Part shown: one piece after another, positions 48,909 through 58,169 of the stretch
Layout of the letters: each line of letters opens with the position of its first letter
How positions within the stretch are numbered: position 1 is the stretch's first letter
Source: Mycolicibacterium mageritense
GTDB taxonomy: Bacteria; Actinomycetota; Actinomycetes; Mycobacteriales; Mycobacteriaceae
Assembly (NCBI RefSeq): GCF_010727475.1
Contig: NZ_AP022567.1
Span: 4,340,001-4,404,000, forward strand
DNA length: 64,000 nucleotides
Direction: 5' to 3'
Made by a program: the position numbers and the translations under genes
Notes under the pieces: model-generated
What the model was told of the DNA's origin: nothing
The model's input: the letters and a program-made list of their open reading frames with translations, nothing else
The model's database searches: none

Positions 48909-49639
48909 ATTCGGCCTACCATCGGGACGTGGCTTACCCCACCGGGCTAGGGAACTCGACGTCGAGGCAGCTGTGTGGCATGGCGCCAATGTTGGTAATC
49001 CCGGTTGGTTCGACCGAACAGCACGGCCCGCACCTGCCGCTGGACACCGACACCCGCATCGCGGTCGCGGTGGCCTCCGCGACTGTCGAGGTCTTGTCGG
49101 ACGGCGACTGGATGGTCGCCCCGGCGATCAGTTACGGCGCGAGCGGAGAACACGAGGGCTTCCCGGGCACCGTGTCGATCGGGAGCACCGCTTTGGAGCT
49201 TTTGCTGGTCGAGTATGGTCGTTCGGCCTCCGGTTGGGCGTCGAAGCTGGTGTTCGTCAACGGCCACGGGGGCAACGTGTCGGCCCTGGCTGCGGCAGTC
49301 GCGCTGCTGCGCTACGAAGGTCGAGACGCCGGCTGGGTGCCGTGTACGGCCGCGAACGCCGACGCCCATGCGGGCCACACAGAAACTTCTGTATTGCTAC
49401 ATATTTCGCCGGGTGATGTCTGGTCCGACGAGCTCGCGCCGGGCAACACCGCGCCGCTCGCGGAGCTCATGCCGCGGATGCGCAGCGGCGGGGTGGCGGC
49501 GGTCAGTGAACGCGGGGTTCTGGGTGACCCCACAACAGCAACTGCGGTCGAGGGGGAGCGTATCTTTGCTGAAATGGTCGAGGGGTGCGTCGGGCGGATC
49601 GGGCGGTGGCAGCCCGACCGGAATGGGATGCTGACATGA
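48905..49639 (+). CDS. mftE: Mycofactocin precursor peptide peptidase (creatininase family)
   Basis: A protein of 244 residues from the GTG at 48905. The metal-binding pattern of the creatininase fold is visible: GSTEQHGPHLPLDTDTRIA (Glu, His, Asp), FVNGHGGN and DAHAGHTETS (Glu). It cleaves the modified MftA to release the C-terminal AHDP dipeptide. It has no strong ribosome-binding site of its own, and the mftD-mftE gap (135 bp) is the only large one in the cluster. Its stop overlaps the mftF start (ATGA). Confidence 0.94.
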   Translation: MNSAYHRDVAYPTGLGNSTSRQLCGMAPMLVIPVGSTEQHGPHLPLDTDTRIAVAVASATVEVLSDGDWMVAPAISYGASGEHEGFPGTVSIGSTALELLLVEYGRSASGWASKLVFVNGHGGNVSALAAAVALLRYEGRDAGWVPCTAANADAHAGHTETSVLLHISPGDVWSDELAPGNTAPLAELMPRMRSGGVAAVSERGVLGDPTTATAVEGERIFAEMVEGCVGRIGRWQPDRNGMLT

Positions 49640-51048
49640 CCGGACCGAGACTGCCTGACGGCTTCGCCGTACAGGTGGATCGCCGGGTCAAGGTGCTCGG
49701 CGAAGGTGCGGCGTTGCTGGGCGGTTCCCCGACCCGGCTGCTGCGGTTGGCTCCGACAGCGCAGACCATGCTCAACGGCGGACGCCTCGAAGTCCACGAC
49801 GCAGTCAGCGCACAGCTGGCCCGGACCCTGCTCGACGCCACGGTGGCCCACCCCCGGCCGCCGAGCGGCCCGTCCCATCGGGACGTCACTGTCGTTATCC
49901 CCGTGCGGGACAACGTATCCGGGCTGCACCGACTGATCGGCACGCTGCGCGGGCTGCGGGTCATCGTGGTCGACGACGGATCGGCCGTGCCGATCTCGCC
50001 CGACGAGTTCGCCGGCATGCACTGCCACGTTCAGGTACTTCGGCACACCCACAGCAAGGGGCCGGCAGCGGCCCGCAACACCGGCCTGGCAGCGTGCGAA
50101 ACCGACTTCGTCGCATTCCTCGACTCGGATGTGGTGCCCCGGCGAGGATGGCTGGAAGCGCTGCTCGGGCACTTCTGCGACCCGGCCGTCGCACTCGTCG
50201 CGCCCCGCATCGTCGGATTACACACAGGCGACAATTTGGTCGCGCGGTACGAGGCGGTGCGTTCGTCGCTCGATCTCGGCGTGCGGGAGGCGCCGGTGGT
50301 GCCGTACGGCACCGTGTCGTACGTGCCGAGCGCGGCGATGATCTGCCGCCGGTCGGCGCTGACCGCGGTTGCGGGCTTCGACGAGACCATGCAGTCCGGC
50401 GAAGACGTCGACCTGTGCTGGCGCTTCGTCGAAGCCGGCGCCCGGCTGCGCTACGAACCCATCGCGCTGGTTGCCCACGACCACCGGACCGATCTGCGAG
50501 AGTGGTTTGCCCGCAAGGCATTCTACGGATCTTCCGCCGCGCCGCTGACCGTGCGGCATCCGGGGAAGACGGCTCCGCTGGTGATCTCCGGCTGGACCCT
50601 GATGGTGTGGTTGCTCTTGGCCATGGGGTCTGGTATCGGTTATCTGGCCTCGCTGGCGGTCGCGGTGATCACCGGCCGGCGGATCGCCCGGTCGCTGAGC
50701 ACGGTCGACACCGAGCCCAAGGAAGTGGCGGTCGTGGCTGCGCACGGACTGTGGTCGTCGGCCCTGCAGCTGTGTTCCGCGATCTGTCGGCACTACTGGC
50801 CCATCGCCCTGATCGCCGCGCTGCTCTTCCGGCGGGCCAGACAGGCGGTCCTGGTGGCGGCGGTGATCGACGGGGTGGTCGACTGGGTGACCCGCCGCGG
50901 GAACGCCGACGATGACGTCAAGCCCGTGGGTGTGGTGACGCACTTGCTCCTCAAGCGGCTCGACGACATCGCGTACGGCACCGGGCTGTGGACCGGGGTG
51001 GTGCGGGAGCGACACCTCGGGGCGCTCAAACCGCAGCTGCGGAACTGA
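49636..51048 (+). CDS. mftF: Mycofactocin glycosyltransferase
   Basis: A protein of 470 residues. An N-terminal PqqD-like segment (about residues 1-70) precedes a GT2 glycosyltransferase domain with VVIPVRDN, VVDDGS, the metal-binding FLDSD and GEDVDLCWR. C-terminal membrane helices (about residues 315-345 and 385-425) place it at the membrane. MftF adds an oligoglucose chain to premycofactocin. The ATG at 49636 overlaps the mftE stop. Confidence 0.94.
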   Translation: MTGPRLPDGFAVQVDRRVKVLGEGAALLGGSPTRLLRLAPTAQTMLNGGRLEVHDAVSAQLARTLLDATVAHPRPPSGPSHRDVTVVIPVRDNVSGLHRLIGTLRGLRVIVVDDGSAVPISPDEFAGMHCHVQVLRHTHSKGPAAARNTGLAACETDFVAFLDSDVVPRRGWLEALLGHFCDPAVALVAPRIVGLHTGDNLVARYEAVRSSLDLGVREAPVVPYGTVSYVPSAAMICRRSALTAVAGFDETMQSGEDVDLCWRFVEAGARLRYEPIALVAHDHRTDLREWFARKAFYGSSAAPLTVRHPGKTAPLVISGWTLMVWLLLAMGSGIGYLASLAVAVITGRRIARSLSTVDTEPKEVAVVAAHGLWSSALQLCSAICRHYWPIALIAALLFRRARQAVLVAAVIDGVVDWVTRRGNADDDVKPVGVVTHLLLKRLDDIAYGTGLWTGVVRERHLGALKPQLRN

Positions 51049-51057
51049 TCGGCAGCC

Positions 51058-52500
51058 TTGTCTGCAACCTCTTCAGCCCCCGATCGTTTCGATGTCCTGA
51101 TCGTCGGCGCGGGCAGTGCCGGCTCGGTGCTTGCCGCGCGGCTGTCGGAGGATCCGGGTTGCCGCGTCGGTGTGGTGGAAGCGGGCCCCGGACCGACGGA
51201 TCCGCGGGTTGCGGCTCAGATCACCAACGGCGTCCGGTTGCCCATCGGTGCCGCCAGCGGTGTGGTGCGGCACTATCCGGCGGTGCTGACCGAGCGGCCG
51301 CGCCGGGAAGTCGACATCATCCGGGGCGCCGTCGTCGGTGGCTCGGGCGCTGTCAACGGCGGCTACTTCTGCCGTGGACTGCCCGGTGACTTCGACGGCT
51401 GGGCAGTGCCGGGGTGGGCCTGGGCCGACGTGCTGCCGCACTTCCGGGCGATCGAAACCGACCTTGACTTCCCCGGCGAGCTGCACGGTTCGAGCGGGCC
51501 CATCACGGTGCGCCGGGTGCGTGAATTCGACGGCTGTACAGCGGCTTTCGTGGAAGCTGCGCTGAGGGCAGGTTACGGCCGCATCGATGACCTCAACGGA
51601 TCCGATTCGGGGCGTGTGCTACCGGCAGGGGTGGGGGCCGTGCCCCTGAACATCGATGCCGGTACGCGGGTCGGCCCCGGGGGCGCCTACCTGCAGCCCG
51701 CGTCGCACCGGGCCAACCTGGTGATGCGGACCGACACCAGGGTGGCCCGGGTCCGCACGTCCGGTGGCCGGGCGACGGCGGTCGAATGTGCTTCCGGTGA
51801 AACCCTGCATGCTGAACGGATTGTGTTGTGTGCCGGGGCAATCGGTTCGGCACAGCTGCTCATGTTGTCAGGTATCGGCTCGCCCGCGGTGCTGGAACCG
51901 CTCGGGATCGACGTGGTCTCCGGCGTGCCTGTCGGGGCGGCGACGGTCGATCACCCGGAGTGGGTGCTGCCGGTCGACTGGACCCCGACGCACGGCCTGC
52001 CGCCGCTCGAGGCCGTGCTCACCACTGCCGACGGCTTGGAGATCAGACCGTATACCGCGGGGTTCGCGGCTCTGGTGCACGGCCCGCACCACGATCCGGC
52101 CGAGCGGCCTCACCTCGGCGTGGCCGTGATGCGGCCCCGGTCGCGCGGGCGCGTGCGGCTCGCATCCGCCGACCCGGCTGTGCCCCCGATCATCGAGCAC
52201 CGCTACGACAGCGCTCCCGAAGATGTCGCCCTACTCGCCGCAGGGGCCGCGCTGGCACGTGAATTGACCAGCAGCACAAGCCATGTCGCCGAGCCGTCAT
52301 GGTCGACGTCACAGCATCTGGCCGGCACGGCGCCGATGGGCACCGGGGCCGGCGCCGTGCTGGACCCGACCTGTCGCGTGCACGGCGTCACGGGTTTGTG
52401 GGTGGTGGATGGCTCGATCATGCCCGCGATCACCAGCCGTGGACCGCATGCGACCATCGCCATGATCGGTCACCGGGCCGCCGAGTTCATCGCGATGTGA
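51058..52500 (+). CDS. mftG: Mycofactocin-associated GMC oxidoreductase
   Basis: An FAD-dependent glucose-methanol-choline oxidoreductase of 480 residues. FAD motif VLIVGAGSAGSVLAARLSE, VVGGSGAVNGG, and the C-terminal active-site segment SQHLAGTAPMG (His) with SRGPHATIAM (second His). In this cluster MftG is thought to reoxidise mycofactocinol and pass electrons toward the respiratory chain. The start appears to be TTG at 51058, 9 bp after mftF, with a poor ribosome-binding site. It ends overlapping a convergent MFS gene by 14 bp. Confidence 0.93.
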   Translation: MSATSSAPDRFDVLIVGAGSAGSVLAARLSEDPGCRVGVVEAGPGPTDPRVAAQITNGVRLPIGAASGVVRHYPAVLTERPRREVDIIRGAVVGGSGAVNGGYFCRGLPGDFDGWAVPGWAWADVLPHFRAIETDLDFPGELHGSSGPITVRRVREFDGCTAAFVEAALRAGYGRIDDLNGSDSGRVLPAGVGAVPLNIDAGTRVGPGGAYLQPASHRANLVMRTDTRVARVRTSGGRATAVECASGETLHAERIVLCAGAIGSAQLLMLSGIGSPAVLEPLGIDVVSGVPVGAATVDHPEWVLPVDWTPTHGLPPLEAVLTTADGLEIRPYTAGFAALVHGPHHDPAERPHLGVAVMRPRSRGRVRLASADPAVPPIIEHRYDSAPEDVALLAAGAALARELTSSTSHVAEPSWSTSQHLAGTAPMGTGAGAVLDPTCRVHGVTGLWVVDGSIMPAITSRGPHATIAMIGHRAAEFIAM

Positions 52501-54061
52501 AGCGGCGCACCACGCGCAACTGTTCGCCGTCCCGCCCGGGTGCCCAGACTCCCACGGCCGCGGCGGCCACTCCGAGTACGGCCGCCATCACCAGCAGGGC
52601 GGAGTTCGTCGCGTCCAGGAAGGACTGTTTGGCCAGTTCGGCAACGGCGCCACCGCGCGGACCCAACTGCCCGGTGACCGCCAGGGCCTCGGCCAGTGAG
52701 TTGAGGACCGGTGCGCGTATCTCGGCCGGCAGCCCGGTCAGTTCGGGTGCCAGCTGATTCTGGTAGTGCGCCGCCAGGATCGAGCCGGCCACCGCAATGC
52801 CCAGTGCGGCACCGACTTCCCGCGTCGTGTCGTTGACGGCGGATGCCACGCCCTGTTTTTCGTCGGGAACGGCCCCCATGATGGCCGATGTCGTCGGCGC
52901 GGTGCACAAACCGATGCCGATGCTCATGATGATCAGCGGCCAGGCGAAATCGACGTAGTCCGAGTCGGGTTGGAGCAGGCGCATGCACATCAGGCCCGCC
53001 GCGATCACCAGCAGGCCGATCGACACGCACAGACGCAGACCGAGGCGCGGCAGATACAAGTGCGTGGTGGCGCCAAGCGCTAGTACGGGAAGCATCAAAG
53101 GGCACAGGGCAATTGCGGTCTGTATTGGGCTGTACCCCATGACCAGCTGGATGTACTGCATGCTCACGAAGAAGTAGCCGAAGTTCGCGAAGAACAGGAA
53201 GGTCACGCCGACTGCACCCGTGGCGAACGCGGGTTTTCGGAACAACCGGATGTCCAGGAGCGGGTGTCGGCGGTTGAGCTCCACCACGGCGAACGCGGCG
53301 GCCAGGACGACCCCGGCCGTCATGTCGCCCCAGACGATCGGGTGCGTCCAGCCCCGCACCGGGGCTTCCACCACCCCGAGCACGAAGGCTGCCACCGCCG
53401 CGCCGATCAGGACGGCGCCGGCCCAGTCCAGCGGCGCGGCGCGGTCGTCGCGCGACGACGGCACGGTGCAGGTCAGCGCGAACAAGCCGATGCCTGCGGC
53501 CGCGAAGGCCGCGAAGATCGACTGCCAGGCCCAGAAGTGCAACAAGGCACCGGTGATCAGGAAGCCGAAGACGGCGCCCGATCCGACGACGCCTGCCCAG
53601 ATTCCGACGGCCTTGTTGCGCTCGGACTTTGGGAAGGCCGCGGTCAGCAGGGACAGCGTGGCGGGCATGATGAACGCGGCGCCCGCACCGGCCGCCGCGC
53701 GGGCCGCGATCAGGTGTGCCGGGTCGCCGAACAGCAGCGGTGCGGCCGAGGCCAGGACGAAGACCGCGAGTCCGATCAGCAGCGCGCCGCGTCGGCCGTA
53801 GCGATCGCCGATCGCGCCCGCGGGCAGCAGCAGACAGGCCAGCACCAGGGTGTAACCGTCGATCACCCAGGTCAGCTGCGCCTGGGTGGCCGCGGTCTCA
53901 CGGGCGATGTCGGGCAGCGCGGCATTGAGGGCCACCATCGATGCCACGACGATGGACACGTCCATGCACGCCACTGCGAGCAACCAGTACCGCTGCCGGG
54001 GCCGGAGTGCGGCGTGCGGTGCACGGATATCCTGACCAGATTCGGCAAGGGTGTCGGACAT
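52487..54061 (-). CDS. MFS drug-efflux transporter (DHA2 / EmrB-QacA type, 14 helices)
   Basis: A protein of 524 residues from the ATG at 54061. DHA2 hallmarks: DVSIVVASMVALNAALPDIARE in helix 1, TWVIDGYTLVLACLLLPAGAIGDRYGRRG, and a C-terminal PTTSAIMGAVPDEKQGVASAVNDTTREVG. These antiporters expel drugs, dyes or metabolites in exchange for protons. It diverges from a TetR gene with a perfect palindrome overlapping the promoter, the standard arrangement for a repressed efflux pump. Confidence 0.88.
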   Translation of the reverse strand: MSDTLAESGQDIRAPHAALRPRQRYWLLAVACMDVSIVVASMVALNAALPDIARETAATQAQLTWVIDGYTLVLACLLLPAGAIGDRYGRRGALLIGLAVFVLASAAPLLFGDPAHLIAARAAAGAGAAFIMPATLSLLTAAFPKSERNKAVGIWAGVVGSGAVFGFLITGALLHFWAWQSIFAAFAAAGIGLFALTCTVPSSRDDRAAPLDWAGAVLIGAAVAAFVLGVVEAPVRGWTHPIVWGDMTAGVVLAAAFAVVELNRRHPLLDIRLFRKPAFATGAVGVTFLFFANFGYFFVSMQYIQLVMGYSPIQTAIALCPLMLPVLALGATTHLYLPRLGLRLCVSIGLLVIAAGLMCMRLLQPDSDYVDFAWPLIIMSIGIGLCTAPTTSAIMGAVPDEKQGVASAVNDTTREVGAALGIAVAGSILAAHYQNQLAPELTGLPAEIRAPVLNSLAEALAVTGQLGPRGGAVAELAKQSFLDATNSALLVMAAVLGVAAAAVGVWAPGRDGEQLRVVRRFTSR

Positions 54062-54092
54062 ACTGTGCGCTCCTTGGCCGGACGATACTTTT

Positions 54093-54107
54093 GAGACTAT
54101 CAGTCTC
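54093..54107. promoter_or_regulatory. Palindromic operator between the MFS and TetR genes
   Basis: GAGACT-ATC-AGTCTC has perfect 6-bp arms. On the minus strand it contains TAGTCT, a possible -10 box for the transporter, so a bound repressor would block it. Confidence 0.7.
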
Positions 54108-54147
54108 GTAGAGGGACGGTAAGTCTTGTTTTGTGGGAGGCGTGGAA

Positions 54148-54756
54148 ATGGCGGCCGACAGTGGTGATCCGCGGCCGGCCCGGTCACGGGCGCGGCTGCT
54201 CGACGCGGCGACGTCGTTGTTGCGTGCCGGCGGTCCTAGCGCGGTCACGGTGGATGCCGTCACCCGCGCCGCCAATGTGGCCCGGGCGACGCTGTACCGT
54301 CACTTCCCGAGTGGAAACGACTTGCTGGCGGCGGCATTTCGCTCGTTGATCCCCGCCGCGCCGATGCCGCCGACAGATGGCCCGCTGCGGGACCGGCTGA
54401 TCACGCTGGTGCAGGCGCAGGCCGATCTGATCGCCGAGGCCCCGATCACCGTGACCGCGATGTCATGGCTCGCGCTCGGCGGGGACATGGAGCACCTGCC
54501 GTGGCGCGAGAATGACAGCGACGAGGTGCGCACCCTGCGGGAGCGGGTGGCCGAGCAGTATGCCGCCCCGTTCGACGCGCTGTTCGACAGCCCCGAGGCG
54601 GTTGCCGAACTCGGGGAGGTGGACCGGACTCAGGCGGCCGCGCTGCTGCTCGGCCCGATCGTGCTGGGCAAACTCAGCACGTTGCCGGAGTTCGACTACT
54701 CAGCGTGCGTCCGCGCCGCGGTCGACGGCTTCCTGGCCACTCACCGCACCGAGTAA
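54148..54756 (+). CDS. TetR-family regulator of the adjacent efflux pump
   Basis: A protein of 202 residues from the ATG at 54148, 7 nt after GGGAGG; an in-frame GTG at 54133 lies before that site. The HTH is VTVDAVTRAANVARATLYRHFPSGNDLLAAAF. The C-terminal region is a short TetR ligand domain. Its divergent orientation and the shared palindrome suggest autoregulation and repression of the MFS gene. It overlaps the convergent P450 gene by 16 bp. Confidence 0.85.
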   Translation: MAADSGDPRPARSRARLLDAATSLLRAGGPSAVTVDAVTRAANVARATLYRHFPSGNDLLAAAFRSLIPAAPMPPTDGPLRDRLITLVQAQADLIAEAPITVTAMSWLALGGDMEHLPWRENDSDEVRTLRERVAEQYAAPFDALFDSPEAVAELGEVDRTQAAALLLGPIVLGKLSTLPEFDYSACVRAAVDGFLATHRTE

Positions 54757-55994
54757 CGAATCGGCAGGTGCTTGAGGCCACCGACGAACGTCGTCGCGGA
54801 AAGCTCTGGCTTGCCCGCCAATTCGATGGATTCCAGCCGGGGGAGCAGCTCGGAGAACAGGCTGTTCATCTCCATCCGCGCGAGTGCGGCACCCAGGCAG
54901 AAATGGACGCCATAGCCGAACGCGAGGTGCTTGTTGGGGTCGCGGGCCACGTCGAACCGGAACGGGTCGGCGAAGACGTCCTCGTCGCGGTTGCCCGAAA
55001 CGTAGGCCAGGTACACCGATTCGCCCTTGGCGATCGGCACGCCCCGGACCGAGGTGTCCTCGGTCGCCGTGCGCATGAATTCCTTTACCGGCGTGGACCA
55101 TCGGATCATCTCTTCGACTGCGGTGCCCATGAGCTCGGGGTTGGCACGCAGCCGGTCCATCTCGCCGGGGTTCTCGATGAGTGCCAGCAGGCCGCCGGAG
55201 ATCGCGTCCTTGGTGGTGTCGTGTCCGGCGCTGGCGACGATGACGTAGTACGACGCGGTATCGACGTCCGACAGCGGCTCGCCGTCGATCCGGCCGTTGG
55301 CGATCGCCGATGCCAGGTCATCGGTCGGCCGCTCCCGGCGCGCCGCGGTCAATGCCGAGAAGTACGCGAAGAAGTCCATCAGGACCGCGAGTTGGTCTTC
55401 GAGTGAGCCGCTGTCGCGCTTGTACTCCTCGTCGTCCCCGCCGAACATCTCCTGGGTCAGCATGTGCATGCGCGCGAAGTCCTCTTCGGGCAGCCCGAGC
55501 AGCGACATGATGACGTAGAGCGGAAAGTCGACGGCGACGGCGGTGACGAAGTCGCATTCGTTTCCGATCTCGGCCATCTTGTCGACGTATCGCTTCGCGA
55601 GCTCGTCGACGCGGACCTTCAATGCGCGCATTGCCTTGGGGCGGAACCAGTCTGCGCCGATCGCGCGGACCTTCCGGTGATGCGGATCGTCCATGTGGAT
55701 GAGGGTGCGCAGGCCCATGCCTGCTTCGAGCTGCTCGCGGGCCAGGTCGTCGGCGGCCGCGGTGGCCAGCAGTGGTCGGGGCTCGCTGATGAACAGGTTG
55801 TTGTCCCGTTCGATGGCCATGATGTCGGCGTGCTTGGTGATCGCCCAGAACGGTCGGTATGGCGCATTGTCGACCCAGGCCACCGGATTGTTGGCGCGCA
55901 GATGGGTGAGCGCTGCGTGCAGGCGCGAGTCGTCGGCATATGCCGTCGGGTCGGCCAGGACGTTCGCGGCGTCGTCCATTGTCGGCGCGCTCAT
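54741..55994 (-). CDS. Cytochrome P450
   Basis: A soluble bacterial P450 of 417 residues from the ATG at 55994 (GGAGGGAG upstream; in-frame ATG and TTG codons further up are not favoured). I-helix oxygen-binding motif SAGHDTT, the ExxR pair in VEEMIRWSTP, and the heme-cysteine loop FGYGVHFCLGAALAR. It catalyses a monooxygenation and needs ferredoxin and reductase partners; the ferredoxin reductase at 41.5 kb is a possible partner. CYP family not assigned; the overall look is of the mycobacterial lipid/terpenoid-type P450s. Confidence 0.93.
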   Translation of the reverse strand: MSAPTMDDAANVLADPTAYADDSRLHAALTHLRANNPVAWVDNAPYRPFWAITKHADIMAIERDNNLFISEPRPLLATAAADDLAREQLEAGMGLRTLIHMDDPHHRKVRAIGADWFRPKAMRALKVRVDELAKRYVDKMAEIGNECDFVTAVAVDFPLYVIMSLLGLPEEDFARMHMLTQEMFGGDDEEYKRDSGSLEDQLAVLMDFFAYFSALTAARRERPTDDLASAIANGRIDGEPLSDVDTASYYVIVASAGHDTTKDAISGGLLALIENPGEMDRLRANPELMGTAVEEMIRWSTPVKEFMRTATEDTSVRGVPIAKGESVYLAYVSGNRDEDVFADPFRFDVARDPNKHLAFGYGVHFCLGAALARMEMNSLFSELLPRLESIELAGKPELSATTFVGGLKHLPIRYSVR

Positions 55995-56020
55995 GGGTGC
56001 TCCCTCCGTGGACATCAAAC

Positions 56021-56041
56021 TTGACGGGTGTCAATTACACC
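56021..56041. promoter_or_regulatory. Overlapping palindromes in the P450/esterase divergent promoter
   Basis: TTGAC-N4-GTCAA (56021-56034) overlaps GGTGT-N5-ACACC (56027-56041). They lie 27-47 bp upstream of the P450 start and about 65 bp before the esterase start. Probable binding site(s) for a regulator that is not identifiable here. Confidence 0.5.
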
Positions 56042-56090
56042 CTATGTGACTGCCGCCACTCAAGGGCCGGAATGCGGCAACGAATGCCAG

Positions 56091-56096
56091 TAGGCT
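56091..56096 (+). promoter_or_regulatory. -10 box of the carboxylesterase gene
   Basis: TAGGCT lies 8 nt before the GTG at 56105, so the mRNA is probably leaderless; it also supports that start over upstream in-frame codons. Confidence 0.6.
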
Positions 56097-56104
56097 CAGT
56101 GGTC

Positions 56105-57742
56105 GTGCTGCCAGCAAAGGTGAGCCGGGTCGGTCGCAACGGCGCCGCGCTTGTCACCGCGCTTGTGTTGACGATGTCGCCCGTGTCGGCCTGCGGCCGC
56201 GGCGGCAGCCAGACCTTTGCGGGCGACGCGCCTGTCGCCGATGTGCAGGGCGGTGATCCCGCGGTGGTGACCACGAGCGCGGGAACCCTGCGCGGTGTGG
56301 CGGCGCCCGATCACCGGCTGTTCGCCGGAATCCCTTACGCGGCACCGCCGGTCGGACCGCTGCGGTTTGCGGCGCCGGAACCCGCGCTCGGCTGGGTGGG
56401 GGAGCGCGACGCCACGCGTGCGGGTCCGCGCTGCATCCAGGATCCCGCCGCAGATCCGGAACGCGGCCAGAACACCTCCGAGGACTGCCTCACGCTCAAC
56501 GTGTGGACGCCGCCCCGCCGTACCGATGCCGCCCTGCCGGTGATGGTGTGGATTCACGGCGGCGCATTCGTCAACGGCAGCAGCGGCATCTATGACGCGA
56601 GGTGGCTCGCGTCCCGTGGCGACATGCTCGTGGTGACGGTCAACTACCGGCTCGGCACCCTCGGCTTTCTGGCGCACCCCGGGCTCGGGCCCGCGGGCGG
56701 CGTGGGCAATTACGGGCTGTCGGATCAGCAGGCGGCTCTGCGTTGGGTTCGCGACAACATCGCCGCGTTCGGCGGAGACCCGGACGCGGTCACCGTCGCG
56801 GGCGAGTCGGCGGGCGGCATGTCGGTGTGCGATCACCTGGTCGCGCCCGGGTCGGCCGGTCTGTTCCGGGCCGCGATCGTGATGAGCGCGCCATGTCAGG
56901 CTCAGGCCGACCTGGCGACGGCACAGCGGCGCAGCATCGACTACGCGGCAGGCGCGGGGTGTCCCGATCCTGCGACCGCAGCCGCATGCCTGCGCGCGCT
57001 CCCGGTCGACAAACTTCGAAACCCCGTCTGGTACTTCAACATCGGCAGCGACGAGCTGACCGGACCGGTCACCGGGACCACCGTGCTCCCGGCCGCGCCG
57101 TTGACCGCATTCGGGGCCGGGCAGCAGGCGCACGTACCCGCGCTGTTGGGCACCACGCGCGACGAGTTCACGTTGTTCACGGCGCTGCGCTACCTGAGGC
57201 AAGGGGAGCGTTTCGCGCCCGGTGAGTACCCGGGGCTGCTGGACGAGACGTTCGGTGTGAACGCACCCGCGGTCGGGGCCAGATATCCGATAGATCGGTA
57301 CGGCGGTGTGGCACAGGCGTATTCGGCTGCGGTCACCGACGGTGAGTTCGCCTGCGTTGCCGACCGGATGGCCGGCGCCCTGGGGCGGACGGACCCGGTG
57401 TACGCCTATGAGTTCAACGACCGCGGTGCGCCGGCGCCGGAAGCCATGCGCACCTTGCCGTTCCCCGTCGGAGCCAGTCATTCGCTCGAATTGCGGTACC
57501 TGTTCGATGTCGGCGGTGCACCACCACTCAACCCCGCGCAGCAGGCGCTGTCCGCGGCGATGATCGGTTACTGGAGCAGTTTCGTGCATTCCGGCAGCCC
57601 GGCGGCCGGCGGTCAGCCGGACTGGCCCGCAGTCGACGGCGCGGGCCCCTGGATGTCGTTGCAGCCGGACGGCAGCCGGATGGTATCCGGGTATCAAGAC
57701 GAACATCAGTGCCCGTTCTGGGCTGGATTGAAAGGCAGGTGA
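56105..57742 (+). CDS. Exported type-B carboxylesterase lipoprotein
   Basis: A protein of 545 residues. The signal peptide carries a possible lipobox (SPVSAC, Cys at about residue 27), suggesting anchoring outside the membrane. The type-B esterase fold is clear: GIPYAAPPVGPLRF, SEDCLTLNVWTP, VMVWIHGGAFVNGSS (oxyanion hole), the nucleophile Ser in GESAGGMS and the catalytic His in VGASHSLELRY. It hydrolyses carboxylic esters; the natural substrate is unknown. It lies 4 bp before a SnoaL-like gene and is divergent from the P450. Confidence 0.87.
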   Translation: MLPAKVSRVGRNGAALVTALVLTMSPVSACGRGGSQTFAGDAPVADVQGGDPAVVTTSAGTLRGVAAPDHRLFAGIPYAAPPVGPLRFAAPEPALGWVGERDATRAGPRCIQDPAADPERGQNTSEDCLTLNVWTPPRRTDAALPVMVWIHGGAFVNGSSGIYDARWLASRGDMLVVTVNYRLGTLGFLAHPGLGPAGGVGNYGLSDQQAALRWVRDNIAAFGGDPDAVTVAGESAGGMSVCDHLVAPGSAGLFRAAIVMSAPCQAQADLATAQRRSIDYAAGAGCPDPATAAACLRALPVDKLRNPVWYFNIGSDELTGPVTGTTVLPAAPLTAFGAGQQAHVPALLGTTRDEFTLFTALRYLRQGERFAPGEYPGLLDETFGVNAPAVGARYPIDRYGGVAQAYSAAVTDGEFACVADRMAGALGRTDPVYAYEFNDRGAPAPEAMRTLPFPVGASHSLELRYLFDVGGAPPLNPAQQALSAAMIGYWSSFVHSGSPAAGGQPDWPAVDGAGPWMSLQPDGSRMVSGYQDEHQCPFWAGLKGR

Positions 57743-57746
57743 GTCG

Positions 57747-58100
57747 ATGGCCACGCCGGATCCGCAGGGATTCGCCGACGAATGGGTGCGTGCCTGGAAC
57801 GCGCACGACGTGGAGGCCGTGCTCGCGCACTTCCACGACGACGTGGTCTTCAGCTCGCCGGTGGCGGCCCGCGTACTGCCCGACAGTGACGGCGTCGTGC
57901 AGGGCAAGGCCGCGCTGCGCGACTACTGGACCACGGCGCTGGCCGGTATGCCCGATCTGCGTTTCGAGATCGTCGATGTCTACCGCGGCCAGTCGACGCT
58001 CGTGATCAATTACCGCAACCAACGTGGCGGACTGGTCAACGAGGTACTGATCTTCGACGGCAACCTGGTGCGGGAAGGACACGGAACCTACCTCGGCTAG
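57747..58100 (+). CDS. SnoaL-like (NTF2-fold) protein
   Basis: A protein of 117 residues of the NTF2/SnoaL-like fold: FADEWVRAWNAHDVEAVLAHFHDDVVFSSPV, then GKAALRDYWTTALAGMPDLRFEIVDVY. Members act as small isomerases, cyclases, hydrolases or binding proteins. It is cotranscribed with the esterase (4-bp gap), and the pair may process one ester substrate together with the P450 (inference). Confidence 0.82.
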   Translation: MATPDPQGFADEWVRAWNAHDVEAVLAHFHDDVVFSSPVAARVLPDSDGVVQGKAALRDYWTTALAGMPDLRFEIVDVYRGQSTLVINYRNQRGGLVNEVLIFDGNLVREGHGTYLG

Positions 58101-58156
58101 CGTATTTGTCCGCAGCTACGGATGTTCTAGCTCTTTTTCTCCGTAGATGCGGTTGT

Positions 58157-58162
58157 TAGGCT
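58157..58162 (+). promoter_or_regulatory. -10 box of the leaderless Mop-domain regulator gene
   Basis: TAGGCT lies 7 nt before the ATG at 58170, identical in sequence and spacing to the box before the PAP2 gene. Confidence 0.65.
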
Positions 58163-58169
58163 CGCAGGC

